Shown in pieces: positions 1 to 8,100 of a DNA stretch of 64,000 bases; the first letter of the stretch is position 1, and each line of letters begins with the position of its first letter. The stretch spans positions 1,860,001 through 1,924,000 of the forward strand of contig NZ_OZ246980.1 of assembly GCF_965232525.1 (NCBI RefSeq), read 5' to 3'. The notes under the pieces were generated by a model, which saw only the letters and a list, made by a program, of their open reading frames with translations, searched no databases and had not been told where the DNA came from. Both the position numbers and the translations under genes were made by a program. This DNA is from Bauldia sp965232525 (GTDB lineage: Bacteria; Pseudomonadota; Alphaproteobacteria; Rhizobiales; Kaistiaceae).

Positions 1-1412
1 ACGCTGCGCTGCGTGACGAAGGCGGCAAGATGCTCATCGACGAGAACGGCCTGCTCTATTCCACAGGTGGCGGTGTTCTTGCCGGCGATGTACGTGCGGC
101 TGAAAACGCGGCGTTGACCTCGCTCCACACGCTCTTCATTCGGGAGCACAACCGGTGGGTGGACAAGCTCGCCAAGAAGAACCCGGAGCTCACCGGCGAG
201 GAGTTGTACTGGACGGCGCGCAGTTACGTCGAAACCGAAATCCAGGCGATCACCTACAACGAATTCCTGCCGATCCTGGTCGGCGAGGACATGATCGCCG
301 CCTATTCCGGCTACGATCCATCCGTCAATCCGGGGGTATCGGTTGAGTTCTCGACCGCCGCATTTCGCTTCGGCCACAGCCTGATCAATCCCACGCTCCA
401 GCGCCTGGAGGAAAACGGCGAGACCAGCGCCGCCGGCGATCTGTCCCTGCTGGGCGCGTTTTTCGCTCCCGATACGCTCGCCGATGGTGGCTTCGACGCG
501 ATGCTGCGCGGCCTCGGCGACAGCGTCTCCCAGGAAGTCGACACGCACGTCATCGAGGAACTGCGGTCGTTTCTGTTCGGCGCCGGCCTCGACCTGCCGG
601 CGTTCAACATCCAGCGCGGCCGCGACCTTGGCGTGGCCAGCTACAACGACCTCCGGGAGGCGGTTGGGCTTGATCGCGCGACAAGCTTCGCCGATGTCAC
701 GTCCAACGCCGAACTCGCCGCCGGGCTGGAAGCCGTCTACGGCGATGTCGATGCGCTGGACGCATGGGTCGGCGGCCTTGCCGAGGATCACGTCAACGGC
801 GGTCTGCTGGGCGAGCTGTTCTCGGTGATCGTCATCGATCAGTTCACGCGGCTGCGCGACGGCGACCCCTATTGGAGCGAGGGGAGCGACATGCCGGCCA
901 AGGAGCTCGACGAACTCTGGTCGACCACGCTGTCCGATATCATCGAGCGCAACTCCGACATCGGCGTGATGCAGGACAACGCGTTCATCGCTTACGATCG
1001 CATCGGCGGCGACGACGGCGCGAACCTGCTGGAAGGTGGTGACGGACACGACCTGCTGCTCGGGCAGGGCGGCAAGGACACCCTCGTCGGTAACGGCGAC
1101 GACGACCAACTCGTTGGCGGCCGCGGCAGCGACATCATCAACGGTGGAGCCGGGAACGATGTTCTCGAAGGCGGTGCAGGTGCCGATGTCTTCGTTTTCG
1201 CGATGGGTGAAGCCGGCGATGACGTGATCGTCGATTTCGACAAGAAGGATCAGGTCGACCTGACCGATTTCGACGAATTCGCCCAGTTCGACGACCTCGA
1301 CCTCGTCAAGGGCGACGGCGGCGCGACGTTGATTTTGGCTGACGATCAGACCGTCTCGTTCGAAGGCGTCGGGATCGGCAAACTCAAGGCCGACGACTTC
1401 CTGCTCGCCTGA
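1..1412 (+). CDS. Animal-type haem peroxidase with C-terminal RTX repeats (5' partial)
   Basis: Peroxidase-cyclooxygenase superfamily enzyme, expected to oxidise halides or organic donors with H2O2 outside the cell. The frame is already open at base 3, so the true start and the distal-histidine region lie outside the window. Counting from the ATG at 30, LHTLFIREHNR (about residues 32-42) carries the catalytic Arg, and AFRFGHSLINP carries the proximal haem-ligand His at about 116; FNIQRGRD follows. From about residue 326 there are GGxGxDxL nonapeptides of the calcium-binding RTX type, and the protein ends LKADDFLLA, like a type I secretion tail. No secretion genes are present in the window. 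The family call is strong; the substrate is unknown. Confidence 0.9.
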   Translation, partial: AALRDEGGKMLIDENGLLYSTGGGVLAGDVRAAENAALTSLHTLFIREHNRWVDKLAKKNPELTGEELYWTARSYVETEIQAITYNEFLPILVGEDMIAAYSGYDPSVNPGVSVEFSTAAFRFGHSLINPTLQRLEENGETSAAGDLSLLGAFFAPDTLADGGFDAMLRGLGDSVSQEVDTHVIEELRSFLFGAGLDLPAFNIQRGRDLGVASYNDLREAVGLDRATSFADVTSNAELAAGLEAVYGDVDALDAWVGGLAEDHVNGGLLGELFSVIVIDQFTRLRDGDPYWSEGSDMPAKELDELWSTTLSDIIERNSDIGVMQDNAFIAYDRIGGDDGANLLEGGDGHDLLLGQGGKDTLVGNGDDDQLVGGRGSDIINGGAGNDVLEGGAGADVFVFAMGEAGDDVIVDFDKKDQVDLTDFDEFAQFDDLDLVKGDGGATLILADDQTVSFEGVGIGKLKADDFLLA

Positions 1413-1502
1413 GTATCGCCGGTCCCAGGGATCGGTTTCGTCTGCCTGTGGGTCGCCGGGAAACCGGTGGCCCACGCTTCGAGACGCCACCTTTCCGTCC
1501 GC

Positions 1503-2240
1503 CTACCGCCCCAGCGTCTCCACGACCATGTCTGCCGCCGCGGCGCCGGAGAACTGCTGCTGGCCGGTGATCAGGTTGCCGTCGCGCACGGCAAAGGGCT
1601 TGAATGGGCCCGATACGACGAAGTTGGTGTCGGCGAGCTTCCTTGCTTCGTCCTCGATCCAGAACGGCTGGATTTTTTGGCCGACGAAATTGTCCGCATA
1701 AGCCTCTTCGGCGTTGGCGAAGCCGGTCCAGGTCTTGTCCTTGATCAGCAGCGAGCCGTCGGACAGCGTCGTCTTGAGCAGCACGCAGGTGGCGTGACAG
1801 ACGATGGCGACCACCTTGTCCGCTTCGTAGGCCTTGGCGACGAAGGCGTGGAGGTCGGCGTCGCCGATCATTGTGACCATCGGCGACTGACCGCCGGCGA
1901 GAAAGATGGCGTCGTAGTCTTCGAGCACGACGTCGGCGAGCGCTTTGGTCGCTTTCAGCTTGGCGGCGTGTTGAACCGACGTCTTGAAGCCGAGCGAGAC
2001 GATATCGTGGGCGGAGTAGCCGCTTTCATCCTCCGGATCGGAGAAGCCGTCGGCGGCGAGGTCGCCGCCCGTGGGCGAGGCGATGTCGACCGCGTAGCCG
2101 GCTTCGGTAAAGGTCCAGTAGGGATGGGTGAGCTCGGCCCACCAGAAACCCACCGGCCAGTTGGTGACCGGCGAGACGGCGGGGTTGGCGGCGATCAGCA
2201 GGACGCGTTTCGTGCCGTGAGTGTCGATGGCGGCGGTCAT
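1503..2240 (-). CDS. DJ-1/PfpI (Hsp31-like) family protein
   Basis: A 245-aa cytoplasmic alpha/beta protein of the type 1 glutamine amidotransferase-like fold. Visible residues are Glu36 in WAELTHP, GGQSPM at 117-122, and the nucleophile elbow VCHAT with Cys148. This Glu/Cys/His arrangement is that of Hsp31-type chaperone/glyoxalase III or deglycase-like proteins. The ATG at 2240 follows AAGGAG at a good distance. The ABM-domain gene lies 18 bp upstream on the same strand, so the two are probably one operon facing away from a LysR regulator. The family covers proteases, chaperones and hydratases, so the reaction is not assigned. Confidence 0.85.
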   Translation of the reverse strand: MTAAIDTHGTKRVLLIAANPAVSPVTNWPVGFWWAELTHPYWTFTEAGYAVDIASPTGGDLAADGFSDPEDESGYSAHDIVSLGFKTSVQHAAKLKATKALADVVLEDYDAIFLAGGQSPMVTMIGDADLHAFVAKAYEADKVVAIVCHATCVLLKTTLSDGSLLIKDKTWTGFANAEEAYADNFVGQKIQPFWIEDEARKLADTNFVVSGPFKPFAVRDGNLITGQQQFSGAAAADMVVETLGR

Positions 2241-2258
2241 GGAAGTCTCCTTTTGGGG

Positions 2259-2858
2259 TCAGTCGGCGGCGCCGACGGTCTTGATGGCGGGATAGATCCA
2301 CCGCGCCAGCGCGCGGGTGAGGCGGGGCATGATCAGGTAGGTCATCAGGAAGACCTGCAACGTGGTGGTGACGATGAGGCGGAGGGCGAACGGCCAGTCG
2401 CCGATCGTCCAGGTGGCGAGCGTCGTCAGGGTCAGCACCAGGACGTAGACGACGGCGACGAGGAGCAGCGCCATGCGGAACGGCGATGGCTGGGCGACGA
2501 CGGTGCCCGCGGGCGGTGAAAACCAGAACTCGAGCCCGGTCATCTTCCGCCAGACCGCGTCGGCCTCAACGTAAGGCGCGACCTCGCGCAGGTAACGGGC
2601 GCGCAGGTCGGAGTCCTCGAAGGCTTCAAGGTCGGCGACCGTGGCGAAGCGGAAGACGCTGACATACTCGCCCGGGCTCTGCGGTCCCGGCCGGTGGAAT
2701 TCGGCGCCGAGATAGCCGGGCAGGGTGCGGGCGTCTCGGGTCAGTCGCTGCAGCCAATCCTCGTACTCAGCCTCGCAGCCGGGCTTCACCTTGCGCCGGG
2801 CGACAACGGTGACGCCGTCAGCTTCGGCATGGTCGGGATGGGATTGGGTCGTGGTCAT
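2259..2858 (-). CDS. ABM-domain protein with C-terminal membrane segments
   Basis: A 199-aa protein. Residues about 15-110 form an antibiotic biosynthesis monooxygenase-type ferredoxin-like domain (TVVARRKVKPG start, LPGYLGAEF, then a Phe-rich strand). Residues about 127-147 and 157-178 are hydrophobic and end in basic residues, predicting two membrane helices that tether the domain. Membrane-tethered ABM proteins of this layout are common in proteobacteria but their substrates are unknown. It is divergent from the LysR gene at 2932, with a 73-bp gap holding a perfect inverted repeat, and is followed by the DJ-1 gene. Control by that regulator is inferred. Confidence 0.8.
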   Translation of the reverse strand: MTTTQSHPDHAEADGVTVVARRKVKPGCEAEYEDWLQRLTRDARTLPGYLGAEFHRPGPQSPGEYVSVFRFATVADLEAFEDSDLRARYLREVAPYVEADAVWRKMTGLEFWFSPPAGTVVAQPSPFRMALLLVAVVYVLVLTLTTLATWTIGDWPFALRLIVTTTLQVFLMTYLIMPRLTRALARWIYPAIKTVGAAD

Positions 2859-2890
2859 GGTGCGGTCGCTTGATCGATGTCGACCGGGGT

Positions 2891-2911
2891 GATATCAGCG
2901 CGATCGATATC
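2891..2911. promoter_or_regulatory. Candidate LysR-type operator GATATC-N9-GATATC
   Basis: A perfect interrupted inverted repeat lies in the 73-bp gap between the divergent ABM and LysR genes. Its core ATATC-N9-GATAT matches the ATC-N9-GAT arrangement typical of LysR-type operators (as in nod boxes). Position and symmetry support autoregulation plus control of the divergent operon; binding is inferred. Confidence 0.55.
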
Positions 2912-2931
2912 GAGAAAAACGAAAACGACTC

Positions 2932-3864
2932 ATGTCAGATATCGATGAAATGAGAATCAGGCGACTGGACCTGACGGTCCTGCTCGTCTTTCTCGGACTG
3001 ATGCGAGAGCAGAAGGCAGTGGCGGTCGCCGAGCAGATGGGGCTGACCCAGTCGTCGATCAGCCATTCGCTGAAGCGGCTGCGGGAGGTTTTCGACGACG
3101 ACCTTTTCCTGCGCAAACCGCACGGGCTCGAGCCGACGGCGGTAGCCCGGGCGCTGGAGCCGCGGGTCCGGTCGGTTGTCGATATCCTGCGCCAGTCCCT
3201 GCGCGGGCCGGCGCCTTTCGATCCCACCGATCACAACGGGGTCGTTCGGATCGCCGCCTTCGACTACGAACTCGCGGCGATCGTTCCGGCGCTGATCGCC
3301 AGGCTGGCGGAGGCGGCGCCGGGCATCCGCGTCGTTACCCGGCCGCTGGTGCGCGACGAAGCGCTGCGGGCGATCACCGAAGGCGCCGTCGATTTGGCGC
3401 TCGGCTTCTTCTGGGCGCGGGACGACGCGTTCGTCTCGACGCCGCTGTTCGAGGAGACCTACACCGTCGTCACCCGGCCAGGCCATCCGCTGCTTGAAGG
3501 AAAGCTCACCGCCAAGCGTTACGCGGCGGCCCGCCACCTGGTGGTCTCGCCGGCGGGTGACCTCACCGGCATCGTCGATCGCAGCCTCGAACCGCTCGGC
3601 CTGACGCGGGCGGTGACCGCGGCAGTGCCGTTGTTTTTCCCCGCGCTCGCCGCCGTCGCCGCCAGCGATCTGGTGGCGACGCTGCCGAGCCGGCTGGTGG
3701 CACGGTTCGCGTCCGCGTTCGGGCTGGAGAGCCGGCCGGTGCCATTTGCCGTGCGGCCCTTCGCGGTGTCAGCCGTGCGGCACCGACGCGACGCGCGCAG
3801 TCCGCTGCATGTCTGGCTGGTGGAGACGATCGCCGACATCACGGCGGATCGGGCGGTTGCCTGA
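2932..3864 (+). CDS. LysR-family transcriptional regulator
   Basis: A 310-aa LTTR. The N-terminal winged HTH spans about residues 10-70 (LTVLLVFLGLMREQKAVAVA, then LTQSSISHSLKRLR as recognition helix and DDLFLRKPHGLEPT as wing). A LysR substrate-binding domain follows from about residue 95, including the usual LALGFF and PGHPL segments. The ATG at 2932 is used; an in-frame ATG at 2950 is possible because neither has a strong Shine-Dalgarno. It is divergent from the ABM/DJ-1 operon, the usual layout for an LTTR and its target. The inducer is unknown. Confidence 0.9.
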   Translation: MSDIDEMRIRRLDLTVLLVFLGLMREQKAVAVAEQMGLTQSSISHSLKRLREVFDDDLFLRKPHGLEPTAVARALEPRVRSVVDILRQSLRGPAPFDPTDHNGVVRIAAFDYELAAIVPALIARLAEAAPGIRVVTRPLVRDEALRAITEGAVDLALGFFWARDDAFVSTPLFEETYTVVTRPGHPLLEGKLTAKRYAAARHLVVSPAGDLTGIVDRSLEPLGLTRAVTAAVPLFFPALAAVAASDLVATLPSRLVARFASAFGLESRPVPFAVRPFAVSAVRHRRDARSPLHVWLVETIADITADRAVA

Positions 3865-3868
3865 ACCG

Positions 3869-4435
3869 CTATTGGTCGAAGGCTTCTTCCCAGTAGGGGA
3901 TGCCATCGGCGTGATGCCCGACCATGCGCCACTCGCCGTCTTTCTTGCGAAAGACGCTGGTCTCGCGAACGTCGTTCTCGTTCATCGATCCGTCCGGCGT
4001 GCGGACCTGGCCGCGGGTGATGTGAGCGGCCATCGCCATGTCGCCGGAGACCATGACGTGAACGTCGATGGCCGTCACCGTGCCGCCGGTGCTCTTGGCC
4101 GCCTGCGCCTGCCAGTCGGCGTAGATGGCGTCCCAGCCGACGCGGTAGGTTCCTTCGGCGCCCATGTAGTAGGCGTCGTCAGCGTGAGAATAGATATCGG
4201 CGAACGGTTCGGGGTCGCCGTTCAGCATGGCGTTGAGCGCCACGATCCATTGATCGACGGCGTCGCGGATCGCCCGTTCGTCGGCTGAGGCATGCGCCTC
4301 GTCGGCGGACGCCTCGGTCACGGATGGCGCGGCCACGACCAGCAGCGTAACGGCCAGCATGGTGAGCCCGATCGCCTTGACCAACCCAGCGATCGCCGCC
4401 GCCGCCGCGGTCGCCAAGCGACCCCGGATCGGCAC
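3869..4435 (-). CDS. Exported SnoaL/DUF4440-like (NTF2 fold) protein
   Basis: A 188-aa protein with an N-terminal hydrophobic signal (about residues 10-42, ending near SVTEASADEA), then an NTF2-like domain (IRDAVDQWIVALNAM, DPEPFADIYS, GWDAIYADW, ETSVFRKKDGEWRMVGHHAD). Such domains act as small ligand pockets or as catalytic cones; no catalytic set can be read here. The start is a GTG at 4435 placed 7 nt after AAGGA, which lies across the stop of the preceding gene, so the two genes look translationally linked. It converges on the LysR gene with a 4-bp gap. Function unknown. Confidence 0.75.
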   Translation of the reverse strand: MPIRGRLATAAAAAIAGLVKAIGLTMLAVTLLVVAAPSVTEASADEAHASADERAIRDAVDQWIVALNAMLNGDPEPFADIYSHADDAYYMGAEGTYRVGWDAIYADWQAQAAKSTGGTVTAIDVHVMVSGDMAMAAHITRGQVRTPDGSMNENDVRETSVFRKKDGEWRMVGHHADGIPYWEEAFDQ

Positions 4436-4438
4436 GGC

Positions 4439-4699
4439 CTATTCCTTGTCGTTGCGGTCGAGATATCGCTTCTTCACCGCCGCGGCGAAAGCGCCCGGAT
4501 TGTTGCGGGCATCGGTCTTGCGGGCCATGTCGGCGAGTTCGTCGCGCGTCGCCTCAAGCTTGGGCTTGGTCTTTTGCCAGGTCTCGGCCGCGCGCGGCTT
4601 CACCTGGGTGTGGAAGACCTCGGTGGCTTTCTCCCGCACCCGCGGGTCGCGGGCGAGGCGCGCGGCGGCGCTGACAAAAAGCCGAGAGATGATCGCCAC
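4439..4699 (-). CDS. Small basic helical protein of unknown function
   Basis: I do not recognise a named family. The frame is open further upstream, but a GGAGGA followed at about 8 nt by GTG at 4699 makes an 86-aa product the best choice. It begins VVAIISRLFVSAAARL, a short amphipathic or weakly hydrophobic helix, then a lysine-rich helical stretch (HTQVKPRAAETWQKTKPKLE) ending in RNDKE. It probably shares an mRNA with the exported NTF2-like gene, whose GTG lies 3 bp beyond its stop. A small membrane-associated or nucleic-acid-associated role is possible but unsupported. Confidence 0.55.
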   Translation of the reverse strand: MAIISRLFVSAAARLARDPRVREKATEVFHTQVKPRAAETWQKTKPKLEATRDELADMARKTDARNNPGAFAAAVKKRYLDRNDKE

Positions 4700-4824
4700 G
4701 ACTTTGCTCCTCCATCGATCCGCCTTGCGGCGTTTCTCATCCTGAATGAAAAGATGTGGTGGGTCCACCGTGAGGTACAAGGTCTGGGATCCGCAGCTGC
4801 CGCGGCTTCTACGGGATGATGGGT

Positions 4825-5541
4825 CTAGCCGCCGTCGATCTCGCGGATCACGCCTTCGAGCTCACGCAGGCTGTCGATGCGGCGGAACCGTGGCAGATCG
4901 GCCGGCGGCTCGGCGCGCTCGATCGCCCAGGTGAGATCGTGGGGTACGTAGACGCCCCAGCTTCCGGCTTCGATCGCGGGCAGAACGTCGGAGCGGAGCG
5001 AATTGCCGACCATCATCGCCCGTTGCGGCCCGTCGCCGTAATCGGTGAACACCCGGCGGTACGTGTCGACGGTCTTGTCGCTGACGATCTCGACGCCGTC
5101 GAACAGGTCGCCGAGCCTTGACTGGGCGAGCTTGCGCTCCTGGTCGAACAGGTCGCCCTTGGTGATCAGGACCACGCGGTAGTCCGCCGTCACCGCCTCG
5201 ATGGTCTCCCGCGCACCGGGCAGCGTTTCGATCGGGTGGGAGAGCATCTCGCGTCCGGCTTCCAGAATCTGGCCGATCACCGGCGCCGGCACCCGCCCGT
5301 CCGTGACTTCAATGGCCGTCTCGATCATCGACAGGGTGAAGGCCTTCACGCCGAAGCCGTAGTGGGCAAGGTTGCGCCGCTCGGCGGCGAGCAGTCGCGC
5401 CAACACGTCCTCGCCGTCCGCGTGATCGCCGAGAAGGTCGCGAAAGCGCTCCTCCGTCATCCGGTAGAACGTCTCGTGCTCCCACAGGGTATCGTCGGCA
5501 TCGAAGCCGATGGTGGTGAGTGATGGTGCGGTGGGTGCCAT
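4825..5541 (-). CDS. HAD-superfamily hydrolase (YjjG/phosphoglycolate phosphatase-like)
   Basis: A 238-aa cytoplasmic phosphohydrolase. Motif I is GFDADDTLWE with nucleophile Asp14 and acid Asp16. Motif II is VVLITKG, with the Thr in the usual place. A Lys lies in IVSDKT, and motif IV is MMVGNSLRSDVLPA with the metal-binding Asp. The cap inserted after motif I is helical (C1 type). The frame is open to 5688, but the ATG at 5541 starts right before the HAD core and is preferred. Substrate not determinable; YjjG-type nucleotidase or phosphoglycolate phosphatase activities are typical. Confidence 0.88.
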   Translation of the reverse strand: MAPTAPSLTTIGFDADDTLWEHETFYRMTEERFRDLLGDHADGEDVLARLLAAERRNLAHYGFGVKAFTLSMIETAIEVTDGRVPAPVIGQILEAGREMLSHPIETLPGARETIEAVTADYRVVLITKGDLFDQERKLAQSRLGDLFDGVEIVSDKTVDTYRRVFTDYGDGPQRAMMVGNSLRSDVLPAIEAGSWGVYVPHDLTWAIERAEPPADLPRFRRIDSLRELEGVIREIDGG

Positions 5542-5823
5542 GATGTGGCGTGACGGCTTCTCTCGGCGTGACTCGGTACAGCATACGCCAGGTGCGGTTT
5601 GCGACATAAGACGCTCAGGCTCCGGACAGGCGGACGCCAGGCCCAACGGGCCGTTGACCCGCGCTTCCGGGGGCGGCGTGTTTACCACGATTGTCGGTTC
5701 CCGATCGTTCGTGACCTCAGCGTCACGGATGGGCTAGTATCGGTGATGTCTATCGGGCATTCGCCCGCGTTCCGGCGCGAGGGAGCCGGGCGGGGATCAC
5801 CAACAGCGAAGGGATGGCTGACA

Positions 5824-6429
5824 ATGAAGCTTACACGTTTGGCGACGGTCGCGGCGGCGTTCGTCGGTGTCTTGGCAGGCGGACAGGCGGCGGTCGCGTT
5901 CGAGGCGTTTGCCACCAACAACCTCCACCTTCGCACCGGGCCCGGCGAGCAGTATCCGGTCGAGACCACGATCCGCCACAACGATCGCGTCGAGGTGCAT
6001 GGCTGCCTCGAGGGGATCACCTGGTGCGACCTTAACTGGGGTGACATGCGCGGCTGGGCGGCCGCCGACTACATCGCCTACGACAGCGCCGCCGGGGTCA
6101 AGGTGCTGCCGCTCGCCCAGGACGAGATCGGCATTCCGATCGTCAACTTCACCGCGGTCGACGCCGTGGTGCCGGAGTTCATCGGCACCGTCGAGACCGT
6201 CACCGACGTGATGACCGTGATCACGCCGCCGGAGGCCGTGTCGGCCTACGTAACCGAGCAGGACATCGACACGGTCTACGTCCAGGGCGAGATCGTCACC
6301 GGCGTTGTGCTACCGCAGACCGTGCCGCTCTATGCGGTGCCGGAATCGAAGTACAACTTCTCCCGGGTCAACGGCCAGAACGTGCTGACCGAAACCGGCT
6401 CCAACACCGTCGTCTACGTCTATCCGTAG
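5824..6429 (+). CDS. Exported bacterial SH3 / DUF1236-like protein
   Basis: A 201-aa protein. Residues 1-23 are a signal peptide (MKLTRLATVAAAFVGVLAGG, cleavage after the Ala-rich QAAVAF region). Residues about 25-85 form a bacterial SH3 domain (TNNLHLRTGPGEQYPV, CDLNWGDMRGWAAADYIAY), as in peptidoglycan-associated proteins. The last ~40 residues (VPLYAVPESKYNFSRVNGQ, then VVYVYP) match the DUF1236 pattern of alphaproteobacterial periplasmic proteins. The ATG at 5824 follows GAAGGGA; the frame is open back to 5599 but has no support there. A hairpin terminator follows 22 bp after the stop. Likely periplasmic, wall-binding. Confidence 0.8.
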   Translation: MKLTRLATVAAAFVGVLAGGQAAVAFEAFATNNLHLRTGPGEQYPVETTIRHNDRVEVHGCLEGITWCDLNWGDMRGWAAADYIAYDSAAGVKVLPLAQDEIGIPIVNFTAVDAVVPEFIGTVETVTDVMTVITPPEAVSAYVTEQDIDTVYVQGEIVTGVVLPQTVPLYAVPESKYNFSRVNGQNVLTETGSNTVVYVYP

Positions 6430-6451
6430 CGGCGATCGGCCCTAGAAATCG

Positions 6452-6480
6452 ACCCGGCGTCGTGCGGCGCCGGGTTTGTT
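6452..6480 (+). terminator. Hairpin terminator after the SH3/DUF1236 gene
   Basis: ACCCGGCG (6452-6459) and CGCCGGGT (6468-6475) form an 8-bp GC-rich stem with an 8-nt loop, followed by TTTGTT, 22 bp after the stop codon. Confidence 0.7.
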
Positions 6481-6562
6481 GCTGACTCGGTTGGGGGCAT
6501 TGCCGGTCCGCCAAGCTCTGGCCGGCGTTGTGTTGGTGTCTACGCGCCTTGAAACGTTTCCC

Positions 6563-6606
6563 GTCCTTCGAGGCTCGCTTCCCTCGCGCCTCAGGATGAG
6601 GTCGAA
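6563..6606 (+). repeat. Dispersed intergenic repeat family 1, copy A
   Basis: Starts GTCCTTCGAGGCTCGC and ends CCTCAGGATGAGG. It is an imperfect palindromic element of the kind scattered in many alphaproteobacterial genomes. Copies B (6730-6772) and C (42430-42473) are in this window. Confidence 0.7.
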
Positions 6607-6729
6607 GTGCAGCCTCTCAGGATTCGAAGCGCAGGCTCTCAGGATTTGGTCGAAGTGCCGGCGTTTAGGGTGAAGTTGGCCGCGTTCTCTCGACCGATGA
6701 GACGGCCTCAGAGCTCAAAACACCGGCTT

Positions 6730-6772
6730 CATTCTGAGGTGCGAGGGCGGAAGCCCGAGCCTCGAAGAACGC
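6730..6772 (-). repeat. Dispersed intergenic repeat family 1, copy B (inverted)
   Basis: Reads CATTCTGAGGTGCGAG...GAGCCTCGAAGAAC on the plus strand, which is the reverse complement of the copy A pattern. It is 124 bp from copy A in opposite orientation. Confidence 0.7.
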
Positions 6773-6871
6773 ACTGCATCTCCTACGGGCAGACCGGATG
6801 GCCGGGATCCGTTGAGGCGGCGCGGACAGCGGGCGCGCCAAGGTCGTTGCCGGGAGCGGCGGCTTCGACGC

Positions 6872-6894
6872 GTCCTCTGGTCAAGCCAGAGGAC
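6872..6894. repeat. Dispersed hairpin repeat family 2, copy A
   Basis: GTCCTCTGG, a 5-nt loop, then CCAGAGGAC: a perfect 9-bp stem. The same stem-loop geometry with GTCCTCCGG/CCGGAGGAC recurs at 46593-46615. Confidence 0.7.
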
Positions 6895-7024
6895 GACGGA
6901 CAGTGGGTTGCGGCGGTCACGGAAAGACCTTCAGGTTCCGCAGGAGATAAAGGCCTCCACGTCCCGGGTGAGGTTAAGGCGCGCGCCCCACCATCCGCGT
7001 ACCGCGAGCGCTCCTGACTGACGA

Positions 7025-7876
7025 TCAGGTGGTGCGCTGCCGGTTGCTCGGCGAGGTGCGCTTCATGCCGTCGGTCGCCGGCCGGTAGTTGGGGTTGAGG
7101 TTGGCGGCCTTGGCGAAGGCGGCGAATGCACGCTCGCGGTCGCCGAGGCGCTCGAGCGCGATGCCCTGATTGGTCCACGCCGCAAAGGACGACCGGTCGA
7201 TCTTGACCGCCTGGTTGAAGTTTTCGAGCGCCGCCTTGTAGTCGCCGAGCGCCAGATAGGAGAGGCCGCGACCGTCGAACGGCTCGGCATTCTTCGGCGA
7301 CATGGTGATCGCCTTGGAGAAGTCCTCGACCGCCAACTGATGGCGGCTGCTCGTCTGATAGATCAGGGCGCGATTGTGGTAGGCGCGCGGGTCGGCGGTA
7401 TCCAGCGCAATGGCCCGGTTGAAGTCCGCCAGGGCGAGATCCATCTGGTTCTGCTGCCGGTAGACGTTGCCGCGGCCGATATAGGCGATGTCGTATTGCG
7501 GGTTGATCTGGATCGCGCGGTTGTAGTCGGCGAGCGCCAGGTCGGTGCGTCCCAGCCGGCGCTGAACCAGCGCCCGGTTGGCATAAGCTTGGTAGAAACT
7601 CGGGTTGAGCCTGATCGCGGTGTCGAAGTCGTCGATGGCGTCGCGCAGCTTGCCGGCTTTGCCGTAGGCGCTGCCGCGCACGTTATAGGCGTCGGGGCTG
7701 TTCGGGTTCTGCGAGATGACCGAGGACAGCGAGCCGATGTTAACGGCCGAGCCGGTCGCCGGGTCGACATCGGGCCCGAATGCGGTCGTCGCGGTCTGAC
7801 AGGCGGACGCGGTGAGGCCGGCAAAAACGAGCGCCGCGGGAATCCTGATCGACCTACGGGCCCGGCTTGCGCCCAT
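7025..7876 (-). CDS. TPR-repeat lipoprotein
   Basis: A 283-aa protein starting at the ATG at 7876, preceded by AAGGAG. A lipoprotein signal peptide ends LTASAC, with Cys26 as the lipidated residue. From about residue 60 to 270 there are six to seven tetratricopeptide units with the W/A/Y...G..A/Y pattern (AYNVRGSAYGKAGKLRDAID, AYANRALVQRRLGRTDLALA, AYIGRGNVYRQQNQMDLALA). It resembles NlpI-type outer-membrane-anchored TPR scaffolds. The frame continues 26 codons upstream, but the lipobox and ribosome site decide the start. A protein-protein adaptor at the envelope is inferred. Confidence 0.88.
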   Translation of the reverse strand: MGASRARRSIRIPAALVFAGLTASACQTATTAFGPDVDPATGSAVNIGSLSSVISQNPNSPDAYNVRGSAYGKAGKLRDAIDDFDTAIRLNPSFYQAYANRALVQRRLGRTDLALADYNRAIQINPQYDIAYIGRGNVYRQQNQMDLALADFNRAIALDTADPRAYHNRALIYQTSSRHQLAVEDFSKAITMSPKNAEPFDGRGLSYLALGDYKAALENFNQAVKIDRSSFAAWTNQGIALERLGDRERAFAAFAKAANLNPNYRPATDGMKRTSPSNRQRTT

Positions 7877-8100
7877 TCCGCCGCCACTCCTTATCCTGTC
7901 GGGGTCCCGCGCCAGAGGGATGTCGCGCCTGATTCCAACCCGCCCATACTGCACCCGACCGCTGAAAACCGGCGATTTCAGGGCGCCGCATACTTGGACC
8001 GGGTTTGGGCGAGGCCGTCGATCGTCTCAACGATGCATCCCTGTTGCGTGGGCGGCCGTGCTTATCAGAGAGCGCGGCGCGCTGTCAAAAGCCGACGCGC

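Larger units (their letters stand above)
6481..7024. other. Gene-free stretch made of dispersed palindromic repeats
   Basis: No credible gene. It holds two inverted copies of a repeat built on CTTCGAGGCT...CTCAGGATGAG (6563-6606 and, reversed, 6730-6772) and one 9-bp hairpin repeat (6872-6894). The same families recur near 42430 and 46593 in this window, so this is non-coding repeat accumulation between a terminator and the 3' end of the TPR lipoprotein gene. Confidence 0.7.

Noticed and set aside
1467..2519. Open plus-strand frame opposite the DJ-1 and ABM genes
   Set aside because: Antisense shadow. Both minus-strand genes have family motifs and good ribosome sites.
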